A DNA stretch of 50,982 nt. Source: a virus. The stretch spans positions 1 through 50,982 of the IMG/VR virus record IMGVR_UViG_3300045282_000198. The stretch is one strand, 5' to 3'. Of the stretch, positions 6,483 through 14,261 are shown piece after piece. The notes under the pieces were generated by a model. That model did not search any database, was not told where the DNA came from, and was given only the letters and a program-made list of their open reading frames with translations. Both the position numbers and the translations under genes were made by a program. Positions within the stretch are counted from its first letter, which is position 1, and each line of letters begins with the position of its first letter.

Positions 6483-7018
6483 TTCGCTGCTCCGTTCATC
6501 TCTTTCTTCACGCGCTGGACAGTCCGCACCTTCACGCCCGCCCGCGCGGCGACATCAGGGTTGGATAGTGTCGTGCCCGCCTTCAGCATCTCGCGCACCT
6601 TGTCGCCGCCTGTCGCGCCGCTGTCGCCGCCTGTCGCGCCCCGCTTGACCATCGCCACCATGCCCCAGGCGACCAGGACGAAGCTGTACGCCGGCCATCC
6701 CCAGATGAACGCGCCGACCGCGCCGAACTGCGCCCCGAAGGTCACGTTCGCGGCCATCGTCGCCGCGATACCCGACACCACCAGCGCCCACCCCGGCCGG
6801 AACCTGCGGCCCCTCGCGTCGGACTCGTGCAGCAGCATCAGCTCGCCGACGAGGATGAGCAGGTCGACCGACAGCGGCAGCAGCCGGGCGGCCATGCAGG
6901 ACCCGCCGTAGGCCCGGCCGAGGTCGTAGATGTGGCTGTAGGAGACGATCGCGGCGATGGCGGCGACGCCGGCCGCGAGGACCCACGCGGAACCGCGGCG
7001 GAACGTCTCAGCGGTCAT
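6479..7018 (-). CDS. DUF2637-like membrane protein with C-terminal HTH
   Basis: A 179-residue protein with four transmembrane helices (about residues 11-28, 45-63, 75-92 and 100-120) and a C-terminal soluble domain with a helix-turn-helix look (TTLSNPDVAARAGVKVRTVQRV). This arrangement matches DUF2637 proteins, which sit next to TraB/FtsK genes in actinomycete conjugative plasmids and integrative elements. Here too it lies two genes from an FtsK-type ATPase. A role at the membrane in intermycelial or intercellular DNA spread is plausible but inferred. Confidence 0.78.
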   Translation of the reverse strand: MTAETFRRGSAWVLAAGVAAIAAIVSYSHIYDLGRAYGGSCMAARLLPLSVDLLILVGELMLLHESDARGRRFRPGWALVVSGIAATMAANVTFGAQFGAVGAFIWGWPAYSFVLVAWGMVAMVKRGATGGDSGATGGDKVREMLKAGTTLSNPDVAARAGVKVRTVQRVKKEMNGAAK

Positions 7019-7230
7019 GGCTGCACAGCCCGGTGGCGGCGGACATATTCGGCGACTGCCTCGCGGAGGATGTCGTTCCGCTTCACGCTGCGGGCTGCGG
7101 CGATCGCGTCGACGGCGGCTACGTGCGCCGGCGGGAGGCTGACGTTCACCGCCTCGCCGCCGACCTTCGGCCGCCCCCGCGGGCGGCCGTAGGCGGTCCA
7201 GTCGGCGGGGTCGCGGCGCTTGCCGGTCAT
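7015..7230 (-). CDS. Ribbon-helix-helix DNA-binding protein
   Basis: A 71-residue basic protein. After a GRPRGRPK basic arm, the segment EAVNVSLPPAHVAAVDAIAAARSVKRNDILREAVAEYV (shown in parts: VNVSLP strand, two helices) is a classic ribbon-helix-helix fold. It probably binds DNA as a dimer. It lies between FtsK and the DUF2637-like gene, overlapping the latter by ATGA, and may regulate the block or act as a relaxosome-type accessory. Confidence 0.78.
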   Translation of the reverse strand: MTGKRRDPADWTAYGRPRGRPKVGGEAVNVSLPPAHVAAVDAIAAARSVKRNDILREAVAEYVRRHRAVQP

Positions 7231-7232
7231 GG

Positions 7233-9254
7233 TTATTCCTCTCTCGGGGATGCCTGGTAGACGCCGTCGCGGATCTTGGTGACGGTCCGGCCTCCGTCGC
7301 CCGCGGCGAGCCTGGCCAGGGCGTCGGTGACGGCGCGGATGCTGAACGGCTTGTCGCGGCCCCACCCGGTCGTGGCCAGCTCGCTGACCCACCGGATGAC
7401 CTCGCCGCGTTCCATCGGCTGGCCGGAGTCGGACAGCACCTGCCACACGGCGTCCACGCAGCGGCGCCCGTCGGGGGCGTCGGACGACTCGGGATCCAGT
7501 TCCGCAGGCGGATTCAACGGACCCAGCCGGTAGCCCAGCGCGTCCGGTGCCGGGCGCGGGCGCGCCGGGCCAGACGGGACGGTGAGGGCGCCGCGCATGG
7601 CCCGGTCCATCACCTCGAGGAACTCCGGCTCCAGCGCGGGCACCACGGCCGGCTGGCGGCGCATCCGGCGCGGCACCATGTCCGTGCGGAACGGCGCCTG
7701 CCGGTTGTCCACGCTGATCACGTAGCCCAGCCCGCCAGTCGCCTCGCCGTCCGGGAAATACTTCGGCAGCGCCGACGGGTCCGCCTCCAGGCCCACCATC
7801 CCCGCGGACACCCTGTCGCCGGTCCGCAGGCAGATGACGTTCCCGCCGACCATCATGGAGCGGAGGGCCTGGTCGCCGAGCTCGGACAGGGACGGGACCT
7901 GGGCGACGCCCCACAGGCTGCCGCCAGCCTTGCGGTACAGCTTGGCGGCGTCACTGACGATACGGACCATCTCTTGCGCCAGCCTGGCATTGCCGCCGCC
8001 GGACAGCAGCATCGGCTTTTCGTCGATGATCGGCATGACCACGGGCAGGCCGGACAGCTGCGGGTCGTAGAACTCCATGCCCCGGACCGCGTGGCCATCA
8101 TCGTCCCACCACATTGAGGCGAGCCGGGCGGAGCGGTCGAGCATGCCGGCGTGGATGCCGCGGAGCATCCGCGCGCACTCGTCGACCCCGGCGGCGTACA
8201 GCAGCTTGCCGCGCCACTGGGGGAGCGACTGGCCGTTCTGCGGGTCCAGGATGACCGGGACGACCGGGACGGGACTGGTCAGGGCGAGCCAGATGAGCAG
8301 GTCAAGCAGCGCGGACTTCCCGGCGCCGGTGGTGCCTGCGGCGAGGCCGTGGCGGGTGCCGTCGCGGGGCACCCAGCAGCGGATACGGGCGTCGGCGCCA
8401 TCGGCGAACCGGCCGATCCGGGCGATGCCGTCCTCGGCGAACCCGCGGCCGTCCCACTCCCGGACCCCCCCGAGCGTCCCGGTCTTCAGGATGGTCAGGT
8501 AGCCGCGGGACTCGACGCCGGTAGGGGCGGGCTCGGCGTACGCCTCGGTCTGCGGCTTGTCCCACGCCGCGGCGATGGCGCGGGGTTCGGCGATGACCTG
8601 CCCGATGTGAGTCTCGGCGCCGTCCAGCAGGATCGGGTACTTCCGGCCGCCGGGGATCAGCTCGAGGGAGCCGAGGGTACCGGACCACTTGCGGCGGCGG
8701 GCGAGCCGCTCCCAGGTCGCCGCGTCGGACCTGTCCGCGGGCCCGTCCTGCTGCGAGCCGGGGGCGGCGGGCCGCCAGCCGTAGTGCAGCACCCACGCCA
8801 GGGTGAACGGCGCCCAGGTGACGGCGAGCAGCGCGGGGACGGGCGGCCCGAACCCCGCGGCGGCCAGGGCGGGCAGCCATGCCAGGGTGACCAGGACGGC
8901 GAGCTCGGCGGCGTGGCGGGCGAACGGTGACAGGTGGCGGGTCGCCCGCACGGCCAGGCCGCCGCCGATGACAGCGGCGAAGATGGCGTACGGCACCGGG
9001 CGGGGGGTGGCGCGCAGGATGACAGAGGCGGCGAGGGTGACGGCGAGCCACGCGAACGGGATGAGGTGGCGGCGGAACCGCCACGCCCCGGTCTGCGCCA
9101 GCGTGCGGTTCGCGCCGGCGGGGTCGGTGCGGGTGACCCGGGCGTACTCGCGGGCGAACGTCCGGGCCTGGCGGCCGGTCAGCTGGACCGGGCGGACGGT
9201 GACAGCATGCCCGCGCCGCCACCGCGGCAGGTCCCGCCGGTGACGGCGCGGCAT
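7233..9254 (-). CDS. FtsK/TraB-type DNA translocase, membrane-anchored
   Basis: A 673-residue ATPase. The N-terminal 170 residues contain several hydrophobic helices (for example LIPFAWLAVTLAASVIL), followed by a cytosolic region with a Walker A AAGTTGAGKS near residue 310 and a Walker B-like VVMPIIDE near 400. The C-terminal 60-70 residues look like a winged-helix gamma domain (PFSIRAVTDALARLAAGDGG), which in FtsK and TraB reads short DNA sequences. In actinomycete conjugative elements a single such protein moves double-stranded DNA between cells. In a phage it could also segregate or pump prophage DNA. It heads the most element-like part of the genome. Confidence 0.88.
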   Translation of the reverse strand: MPRRHRRDLPRWRRGHAVTVRPVQLTGRQARTFAREYARVTRTDPAGANRTLAQTGAWRFRRHLIPFAWLAVTLAASVILRATPRPVPYAIFAAVIGGGLAVRATRHLSPFARHAAELAVLVTLAWLPALAAAGFGPPVPALLAVTWAPFTLAWVLHYGWRPAAPGSQQDGPADRSDAATWERLARRRKWSGTLGSLELIPGGRKYPILLDGAETHIGQVIAEPRAIAAAWDKPQTEAYAEPAPTGVESRGYLTILKTGTLGGVREWDGRGFAEDGIARIGRFADGADARIRCWVPRDGTRHGLAAGTTGAGKSALLDLLIWLALTSPVPVVPVILDPQNGQSLPQWRGKLLYAAGVDECARMLRGIHAGMLDRSARLASMWWDDDGHAVRGMEFYDPQLSGLPVVMPIIDEKPMLLSGGGNARLAQEMVRIVSDAAKLYRKAGGSLWGVAQVPSLSELGDQALRSMMVGGNVICLRTGDRVSAGMVGLEADPSALPKYFPDGEATGGLGYVISVDNRQAPFRTDMVPRRMRRQPAVVPALEPEFLEVMDRAMRGALTVPSGPARPRPAPDALGYRLGPLNPPAELDPESSDAPDGRRCVDAVWQVLSDSGQPMERGEVIRWVSELATTGWGRDKPFSIRAVTDALARLAAGDGGRTVTKIRDGVYQASPREE

Positions 9255-9258
9255 GGCG

Positions 9259-10080
9259 TCAGTCCTTGTAGAACGGGGCGTCGGCGGGCTGGCCGACCGG
9301 GGAGTCGTCGACGGCTTCCTTGATGCCGCCGTGGCGCTGCTTCAGCCCGCTGATCGCGGCGTCGGTGGCGTCGAGGGTCTGCTGCGCGGCCTTCTCCTGG
9401 GCCTGCAGCGCGTCGTCGATCTCCGCGGCCTCGGACAGCGTGTCCTTGTCCAGGCCGAGGCTCTGCAGGATGTCCAGGCGGCTGGTCATCCGCTTGCGGC
9501 GGACGCTGTTGACCTCTTCCTCGGCGTCGCGGCGGATCGCCTCGAGCTCGGCCATCTGCTGGGTGTAGGTGGTGTCACCTGACATGGGGGTTCCTTCCGT
9601 TGGCGGTGTGACATGCGCGCCGCCGCGGTCTGGCGGCGGCGGTGAAGCCGGGGCGGCTGATGCCGCGGGCTCGCTGAGCTCCGGTTCCGGTTCCGGTTCG
9701 GGCTGCCGGGCGGCGCGGATCTGCTCGAGGGCCTCGGCCTGGCGGCGGCGGTGCTCACGGATTTCCCCGAGCAGGCGGACCTGCCGCTCGAGATGCTCGG
9801 TCCTGGCCTTGCGCCGCGCCTCGGCGCCCTGCGCCTGCGCGGTCCGCCCGGCATGCCACCCGGCCGCCAGGCCGCTCCTGGCCTGCGGGAACCCGTTCAG
9901 GACCTGCTGCAGCCAGTACCCCCAGTCATGCTGGACCGCGGACGCGGCGCGCTTGCTGACGGGCTTGCCTTTCGACGCCTTCCGGTTCGCGGCCTTCGAC
10001 CCCTGCCAGTGCTGGTGGCTGCGCTCGGCTGCCTTCTTGACCGCGTAGGCGATGATGATCGCGAGGATCAGCGCTTCCAT
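9259..10080 (-). CDS. Membrane-anchored coiled-coil protein
   Basis: A 273-residue protein with an N-terminal hydrophobic helix (ALILAIIIAYAV), a basic linker, a long charged coiled coil at about residues 80-125, a Pro/Glu-rich spacer with PEPEPEPE, and a second acidic coiled coil to the C-terminus. It ends 5 nt before the FtsK start, so it is probably co-translated with it and may act as its membrane partner, similar in layout to Spd-type accessory proteins. Function not established. Confidence 0.72.
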   Translation of the reverse strand: MEALILAIIIAYAVKKAAERSHQHWQGSKAANRKASKGKPVSKRAASAVQHDWGYWLQQVLNGFPQARSGLAAGWHAGRTAQAQGAEARRKARTEHLERQVRLLGEIREHRRRQAEALEQIRAARQPEPEPEPELSEPAASAAPASPPPPDRGGAHVTPPTEGTPMSGDTTYTQQMAELEAIRRDAEEEVNSVRRKRMTSRLDILQSLGLDKDTLSEAAEIDDALQAQEKAAQQTLDATDAAISGLKQRHGGIKEAVDDSPVGQPADAPFYKD

Positions 10081-10093
10081 GATCTGCCTGCCT

Positions 10094-10513
10094 TCACAGG
10101 GTGTTGACGAAACCGGCGATATTCGCCGGGAGCGACTTGAGGGCCGACGCGAGCGGGGCCAGCGCCGGGACCCCGGTCACCCCGGCGACCAGAAGCGCCC
10201 CGACACCCAGCGCGACATACGCGGTACGGCGGGACGCGCCCTTCTTCGGGTGCAGATCATGGATCAGCAGCGCGGCCAGGACCAGGAACAGCGCCCCCGG
10301 GAGCGCGACGCCGAGCGCCCACCCGGTCACCGTCCCGGTCAGCTGCGTCAGCCAGGCGACGACCCGGATCAGCGCGCGGCCGAGGAACCCGCCGATGCCG
10401 ATCGCGGCGACCAGCGCGAGGACGGCGCAGGTCTTCGCGAAGATCCCCAGCCAGTGGAACAGCAGCCAGAACACCAGGCACAGCCCGGCCACCCCGGCGG
10501 CGGTGAGAGCCAT
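10094..10513 (-). CDS. Multi-pass membrane protein
   Basis: A 139-residue protein with about four transmembrane helices (near residues 5-22, 26-45, 65-88 and 98-118). It lies between two other membrane-protein genes of the FtsK block with short gaps. It may form part of the transfer channel, by analogy with the hydrophobic proteins near TraB, but shows no diagnostic motif. Confidence 0.7.
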   Translation of the reverse strand: MALTAAGVAGLCLVFWLLFHWLGIFAKTCAVLALVAAIGIGGFLGRALIRVVAWLTQLTGTVTGWALGVALPGALFLVLAALLIHDLHPKKGASRRTAYVALGVGALLVAGVTGVPALAPLASALKSLPANIAGFVNTL

Positions 10514-10519
10514 GACGGG

Positions 10520-10936
10520 TTACCTCCCGAACCAGGCGGCGGTGAGGATGACCGCCGCGACGAGCGACCTTGCCGGGGATTCGGTGACCCACTCGGCGGA
10601 CCTCAGCGCGGGCACGATGAGCGTCATGTGGACGTAGCCCCACACCAGCCGCGGCCAGCGCATGGCCGCCGCCTGGTAGTGGCCGGCGCAGCGGTGGTGC
10701 CAGGCACGCGCCTGCCGGAGCGTCTTCGGCTGCGCGTCGGGCAGCGACCCGGCGCGGTCCGCCGCGGCGGCCGAGGCCATCGTGAAACGCCACGCCGCCC
10801 GCGCGCTCTGCGTGACCGCATCGGCAACGACTGACTGCTGCTCCCGCGCGTGCGCGCGCGTCTGCGCGCTGGACTCCGGCGTTGCCTCGTCCGGAGGTAC
10901 GCTGCCTTCCCTGACTTCCTCGTAACTTTGCGTCAT
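10520..10936 (-). CDS. Membrane protein with charged N-terminus
   Basis: A 138-residue protein. The first 60 residues are charged (MTQSYEEVREGSVPPDEA). The rest has two moderately hydrophobic segments, including the C-terminal SLVAAVILTAAWFG. The ATG at 10936 overlaps the end region of the upstream frame at 10937-11180, which shows no stop here. The two could be one frameshifted gene. Function unknown; part of the FtsK block. Confidence 0.65.
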   Translation of the reverse strand: MTQSYEEVREGSVPPDEATPESSAQTRAHAREQQSVVADAVTQSARAAWRFTMASAAAADRAGSLPDAQPKTLRQARAWHHRCAGHYQAAAMRWPRLVWGYVHMTLIVPALRSAEWVTESPARSLVAAVILTAAWFGR

Positions 10937-11180
10937 GGTCGCCCCTGTCGATCGCGTCGGCCAGCGTGGTCAGGTACGTGGTCGCGTCACGGGCGAGGCG
11001 GGCTGCGATGGCGGCGTGCGTCTCCTGGGGCCAGCCGCGGGGCGGGCGGCGGCGGGCCAGCAGCGTCACCGACGCGCGGAACCAGTCGCACGCGGCGGCC
11101 AGCCGCTCCATGTCGCCGGGCGCCTCAGCGAACCGGGCGGCGCGGGCCGCGCGGTGCCCGGCGTTCCTGCCCTGGGCCAT
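10937..11180 (-). CDS. First gene of FtsK block; 3' end unclear
   Basis: About 81 residues look genuine: MAQGRNAGHRAARAARFAEAP then ACDWFRASVTLLARRRPP and LARDATTYLTTLADAIDRGD. The frame has no stop near the next start and stays open to 10257, where it is only a shadow of the genes below. A TGA in the usual overlap position (CCATGACG) exists one base out of frame. So either one base is wrong in the assembly or the product is joined to the next gene by a +1 shift. Function unknown. Confidence 0.5.
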
Positions 11181-11230
11181 CAGCGCCCCCCGGGGTTACG
11201 ATGAGGCAACCCCGACGGAAGGAGGCCGCC

Positions 11231-11440
11231 ATGCCCGCGCTTGACCTCGAGGTGCTGCGGAAGAACCGGCATGAGGACACGTTCCAGGCCCAGGGCGACC
11301 CCGGCGAGGTGGGGTGGTTGCAACGCCGGCTGCAGGAGTGGCTGACGGCCAATAGGTGGCAGCGGTCCCGGTGGGGTGAGTTCGAGCTGATCGCCCGTCC
11401 GGCCGGGCGCGGCAAGCAGCTGGCCAAGGTCCGCGCCTAG
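11231..11440 (+). CDS. Small basic protein, unknown function
   Basis: A 69-residue protein starting MPALDLEVLRKNRHED with a Trp/Arg-rich centre (VGWLQRRLQEWLTANRWQRSRWGEFEL). A strong GGAAGGAGG lies 7 nt before the ATG. TACGAT at about 11,197-11,202 could be its -10 box. It is divergent from the FtsK block, and an inverted repeat GGGGTT/AACCCC sits between the two starts. Possibly nucleic-acid binding. Confidence 0.72.
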   Translation: MPALDLEVLRKNRHEDTFQAQGDPGEVGWLQRRLQEWLTANRWQRSRWGEFELIARPAGRGKQLAKVRA

Positions 11441-11484
11441 CGGGCGCGCGGCCGCGGGGAAGACGACCGCGCACCCGGCGGTGG

Positions 11485-11616
11485 TCAGGCGGCGGGCGGC
11501 ATGCCCATCTCGGCGAGGACCGCGTCGATAGCCGCCCAGTCGGGGGCGGGCAGGACACGGAAGTACGGCGGCGGGGGCGGCGGGTCCGTGTCGGGGGGGT
11601 GATGTATGGTGGGCAT
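11485..11616 (-). CDS. Tiny proline-rich protein
   Basis: A 43-residue peptide: a run of prolines (DTDPPPPPPYF) followed by an acidic helix (PDWAAIDAVLAEMGMP). A moderately good ribosome site (AGGAAAGGA) precedes the ATG. The 185-bp region upstream, to 11,801, shows no other convincing gene. Function unknown. Confidence 0.55.
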   Translation of the reverse strand: MPTIHHPPDTDPPPPPPYFRVLPAPDWAAIDAVLAEMGMPPAA

Positions 11617-11787
11617 CAGTCGTTGTCCTTTCCTGGCGGAACGGGGCATGGCTTCCAGCGAGTCCGGAGTCGATTAGGCCCCGTCCGGGCTCGCTTTCGT
11701 GTGCGGGGCAGGCCGTGTGGTCGTCCGCAGTGGTCATGCCAACCACCGTAACCCACACCTAACATGGTGGCAAGCGACACATTGCCT

Positions 11788-11793
11788 TACACT
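11788..11793 (+). promoter_or_regulatory. -10 box of leaderless Nudix-HTH gene
   Basis: TACACT lies 8 nt before the ATG at 11,802, and no Shine-Dalgarno is present, so transcription probably begins at or next to the start codon. No good -35 is visible at 17 nt. Confidence 0.4.
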
Positions 11794-11801
11794 GAGGCCT
11801 C

Positions 11802-12518
11802 ATGACGGGTTACGTGAAGGGCGACACCCCGGACGGCGAGATGACACAGCTGCGCGAGGCGTTCTACCGGGCCACCATCACGATCCAGGCGTGGCCGAAC
11901 ACGGCCGAGGCATGGGAAGCCGCCAAGGCCCTCACCGAGCTCGTCGAGACGATGCGCACCCAGACCGCGGACTTCCGCGGCTGGCTCGCCGCCTACATGG
12001 CCGACACCCACCGCCTCACGCATGACGAGCTGGCGGAGTTCATGGGCGTGTCCAGGGCGCGGGTCAGCCAGATCATCGCGCGTGCACGAGAGAAGGGGAA
12101 CCCAGTGACCGAACCAGCCACCCTGCCCGAGCAGCCGCACGTCGGGCTGGCCATCATCACCTCACCAGACCTGCGGGTCCTGGTCGCCAAGCGCCGGGAC
12201 GGCATCCCGCCGTGGACGTTCCTCGGCGGCGACATCCACGAAGGCGAGTCGCCGGCCGGCGCGCTTCGCCGCCGGGTCCGGGCCGAAAGCGGCCTGGACG
12301 CGCAGTCGGTCACCTTTATCGGCCGCCGCATCCACCCGAAGACCAGCCGCGTCATGGTGTACTGCCACGTCGAGGTAGAAGCGGGTGAGCCGCTGAACGG
12401 TGACCCGGAGGATCTGGCCGAGGTCCGGTGGGTCAGCATCGACGAGACGCGGGAGCTGATGCCGGACATGTTCGGGCCGGTGAGGCAGTACCTGGACGAG
12501 ATGCAGCGGGATGCCTAG
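11802..12518 (+). CDS. HTH-Nudix fusion protein
   Basis: A 238-residue protein. Residues 15-98 are helical and include a helix-turn-helix (LTHDELAEFMGVSRARVSQIIARA, residues 72-95). Residues 110-235 form a Nudix fold with the box starting at GGDIHEGESPAGALRRRV. The box keeps the first Gly-x5-Glu and the last Glu-x-Gly, but has Arg and Ala where the consensus has two Glu residues, so catalysis may be weak or lost and it may act as a ligand-sensing regulator. Nudix genes also accompany TraB in actinomycete integrative elements. Likely leaderless. Confidence 0.78.
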   Translation: MTGYVKGDTPDGEMTQLREAFYRATITIQAWPNTAEAWEAAKALTELVETMRTQTADFRGWLAAYMADTHRLTHDELAEFMGVSRARVSQIIARAREKGNPVTEPATLPEQPHVGLAIITSPDLRVLVAKRRDGIPPWTFLGGDIHEGESPAGALRRRVRAESGLDAQSVTFIGRRIHPKTSRVMVYCHVEVEAGEPLNGDPEDLAEVRWVSIDETRELMPDMFGPVRQYLDEMQRDA

Positions 12519-12535
12519 GTGCTAGGTTGCGTCTC

Positions 12536-12667
12536 ATGTACTGCAACTGGAACGGCAACAGCGGGTACGGGTCCAGCGGGGCCGCTGTCGACTGGGGAGA
12601 CGAGCGGTGGCCGCCGCCCCCGTGGAAGTTCGGATTGCGGAAGTCCGACGACCGCGGCAGCATCTAG
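12536..12667 (+). CDS. Small Gly/Trp-rich protein
   Basis: A 43-residue peptide starting MYCNWNGNSGYGSSG with a WPPPPWKFG turn. A TAGGTT box lies 7 nt upstream and no ribosome site is visible, so it is another likely leaderless gene. It begins 17 nt after the Nudix-HTH stop. Function unknown. Confidence 0.5.
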   Translation: MYCNWNGNSGYGSSGAAVDWGDERWPPPPWKFGLRKSDDRGSI

Positions 12668-12800
12668 CACCTGACGGGCGCGGACAGCCACGTAAGAACG
12701 GCGGCGAGGGGATCGGGCTGGCTGGATCCCTGCGCGTGGAAGTCGCCGCCGTCGCCTGCCGGTGCTTGCATCTGCCGGCCGTCTCCGCTTACCGTCACCC

Positions 12801-12986
12801 ATGGACCCCGTCGCGCAGTGGCAGCAGGCGCGGCTCGCTGAGAACGCCCGCGACCGCCCCGAGGACACCTGCTGCGTCGAGGGGACCTGCTACGGGTGGA
12901 AGCCGGGGCCGCCTGGTGACGAGTTCGCGGGCGAGACGTCGCACGGCCGCACCGAGGATGAGTTGCTCGCCAAGCTGGGCGGCTAG
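12801..12986 (+). CDS. Small cysteine-containing protein
   Basis: A 61-residue acidic protein with CCVEGTC, which may bind metal. The ATG at 12,801 follows TTGCAT-18-TACCGT, with the -10 box 5 nt from the start and no ribosome site, so it is probably leaderless. The end overlaps the minus-strand gene at 12,983-13,279 by 4 nt (convergent). The 133 bp before it shows no gene. Confidence 0.58.
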   Translation: MDPVAQWQQARLAENARDRPEDTCCVEGTCYGWKPGPPGDEFAGETSHGRTEDELLAKLGG

Positions 12987-13279
12987 ACGGCGCGGCGGAG
13001 GTGCTCGCGGGCCCGCCGGCGGATCTCACGGTCCTGCCTGACCGCCCGGGCGCAGGCGGCGTTGATGACGGCCGCGTCGACCTCGTAGCGGCGGGCCACC
13101 TCGCGCAGGACATCCCGCGTCAGCTCAGCCATCCGCCGCGCCGGGTCGCTGTCCGGGCGGGCGGCCAGGTCGGTCACCGCCGCGGCGGCGGCCTTGACCG
13201 CGGTCGCCAGGAGGCGCCGCAGGTCCTCCCGCCCGGGTTCCGCCAGCCCGTCCGCGCTCCCGGGCGCAGCATCAGCCAT
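12983..13279 (-). CDS. Alanine/arginine-rich helical protein
   Basis: A 98-residue helical protein (MADAAPGSADGLAEPGRE start; then LLATAVKAAAAAVTDLAA and a basic C-terminus RRRAREHLRRAV). A GGAGGGGAG ribosome site lies 8 nt before the ATG at 13,279. A GTG one codon upstream is also possible. It lies between the Nudix-HTH cluster and the XRE regulator. Function unknown. Confidence 0.62.
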   Translation of the reverse strand: MADAAPGSADGLAEPGREDLRRLLATAVKAAAAAVTDLAARPDSDPARRMAELTRDVLREVARRYEVDAAVINAACARAVRQDREIRRRAREHLRRAV

Positions 13280-13462
13280 CACGTCCGCTCCCCTCCAGGC
13301 CAGGCCCGCCGCCGCAGGCGTCTCAGAATGTGACGGTTCCCTGTGTATGTCCTACCCGCTGCACGTGCAGTCGCGCAAGGTGTATGCGATAAACACGCTG
13401 CGGAGCCGCACCGTTCTAAGCGCCGGCGGGCCCGGAAACGTTACATGCGCAGGTCAGGGGTG
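13280..13462. other. Intergenic stretch with possible small plus-strand frame
   Basis: No gene is well supported in these 183 bp. Two overlapping plus-strand frames starting near 13,343-13,347 look partly coding, one with VCDKHAAEPHRSKRRR. Neither has a ribosome site or a TANNNT box at leaderless distance, so I leave them uncalled. Confidence 0.3.
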
Positions 13463-14044
13463 TTAGGCGCCGGCGGCATTCGTGTTCGGGCCGGGGCCGC
13501 GGCCGTCGGCGTAGCGGCGGAGCTCCGCGATGAACCACACCCTGTCCCGGATCTCCAGCCCCGCGCCGAAGCCGTCCCACGCATCCGCGTCGGCGGTGCC
13601 CTTGCCGAACATCTGCGCGCCGTCCGGGCTGGTGATGCCCTGGGCGGCGAGCTCGATGCGGCGTTCGTTGATCTGGTCGAACCAGGGGCGGACGGCGTCT
13701 TCCCGGTCCCGGCCCGCCGGGGGCTTCCACCCCGACGGCCCGGCGGGCGCGAGGGCCGGGCCGGCCGGGACCAGCTCGTCAGCCTTCCCGGCCAGCACGG
13801 CCAGAACCGAATCATAGGTGACCTGATAGGCCCGCGCGATGTCGGCCAGGGTCGGGTTGAGGAACGTGTTGGGCCGGTAGGCGTTCTCGATGTCGGTGAC
13901 GAGGCGGATGTTGATGCCGTGGTCGCGGGTGAATGCGGGGCGGCGGCGGTATCCGAGGTCGCCGCGGCGGAGCTGGAGCAGCTCACCGAGGCGCCGCCAC
14001 CGGGTGTCGGGTGCCCGGACGACGGGCCGCCTGTCTGCTGCCAT
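13463..14044 (-). CDS. XRE-family regulator, candidate immunity repressor
   Basis: A 193-residue protein. Residues 15-75 are an XRE helix-turn-helix of the actinobacterial type, with RWRRLGELLQLRRGDLGYR, RDHGINIRLVTDIENAYRPNTF and a recognition region LADIARAYQV. The C-terminal part (about 110-193) is a helical domain of unknown role. It is transcribed away from the plus-strand HTH gene at 14,262 across a 217-bp gap with repeated half sites, the normal layout of a lysogeny switch. It is my best candidate for the repressor. Confidence 0.78.
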   Translation of the reverse strand: MAADRRPVVRAPDTRWRRLGELLQLRRGDLGYRRRPAFTRDHGINIRLVTDIENAYRPNTFLNPTLADIARAYQVTYDSVLAVLAGKADELVPAGPALAPAGPSGWKPPAGRDREDAVRPWFDQINERRIELAAQGITSPDGAQMFGKGTADADAWDGFGAGLEIRDRVWFIAELRRYADGRGPGPNTNAAGA

Positions 14045-14261
14045 CGCAGATGTCCCCTTTGTGCTGTGAAGTCCGTCCCCGTATGACTTTGACTGACGGT
14101 TAGGTTGCCGTCAACCAACCTGATGTTATCGCTAACGGGAGACGCAAGTGCAGGTGAGCCGGCTTTTCGTGGATTTATACAGGTCTCCTGGCCTGGGAAA
14201 AATTCTCAGGTTATCACTCGTTTTTATTGACGCGGCTCCCGATTACTCCTATCTTCGGAAG
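14045..14261. promoter_or_regulatory. Divergent control region of the lysogeny switch
   Basis: This gap between the two HTH genes holds an imperfect inverted repeat GGTTAGGTTG / CAACCAACC (14,099-14,121), a palindrome GTTA-TCGC-TAAC near 14,126-14,137, and a second GTTATC near 14,210 that makes a direct repeat with it. These are candidate operators. The plus-strand promoter is at 14,227-14,255. A TTGACG overlaps the inverted repeat on the minus strand. Confidence 0.5.
14227..14255 (+). promoter_or_regulatory. Promoter of Cro-like gene (leaderless)
   Basis: TTGACG (14,227-14,232) and TATCTT (14,250-14,255) are separated by exactly 17 nt. The expected transcription start falls on the ATG at 14,262, giving a leaderless mRNA that would start the rightward early operon. 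Confidence 0.7.

Noticed and set aside
11617-11758. Minus-strand frame MTTADDHTACPAHE and onward
   Set aside because: No stop near its end and no good ribosome site. It soon becomes a shadow of the 43-residue gene and the plus-strand gene at 11,231.
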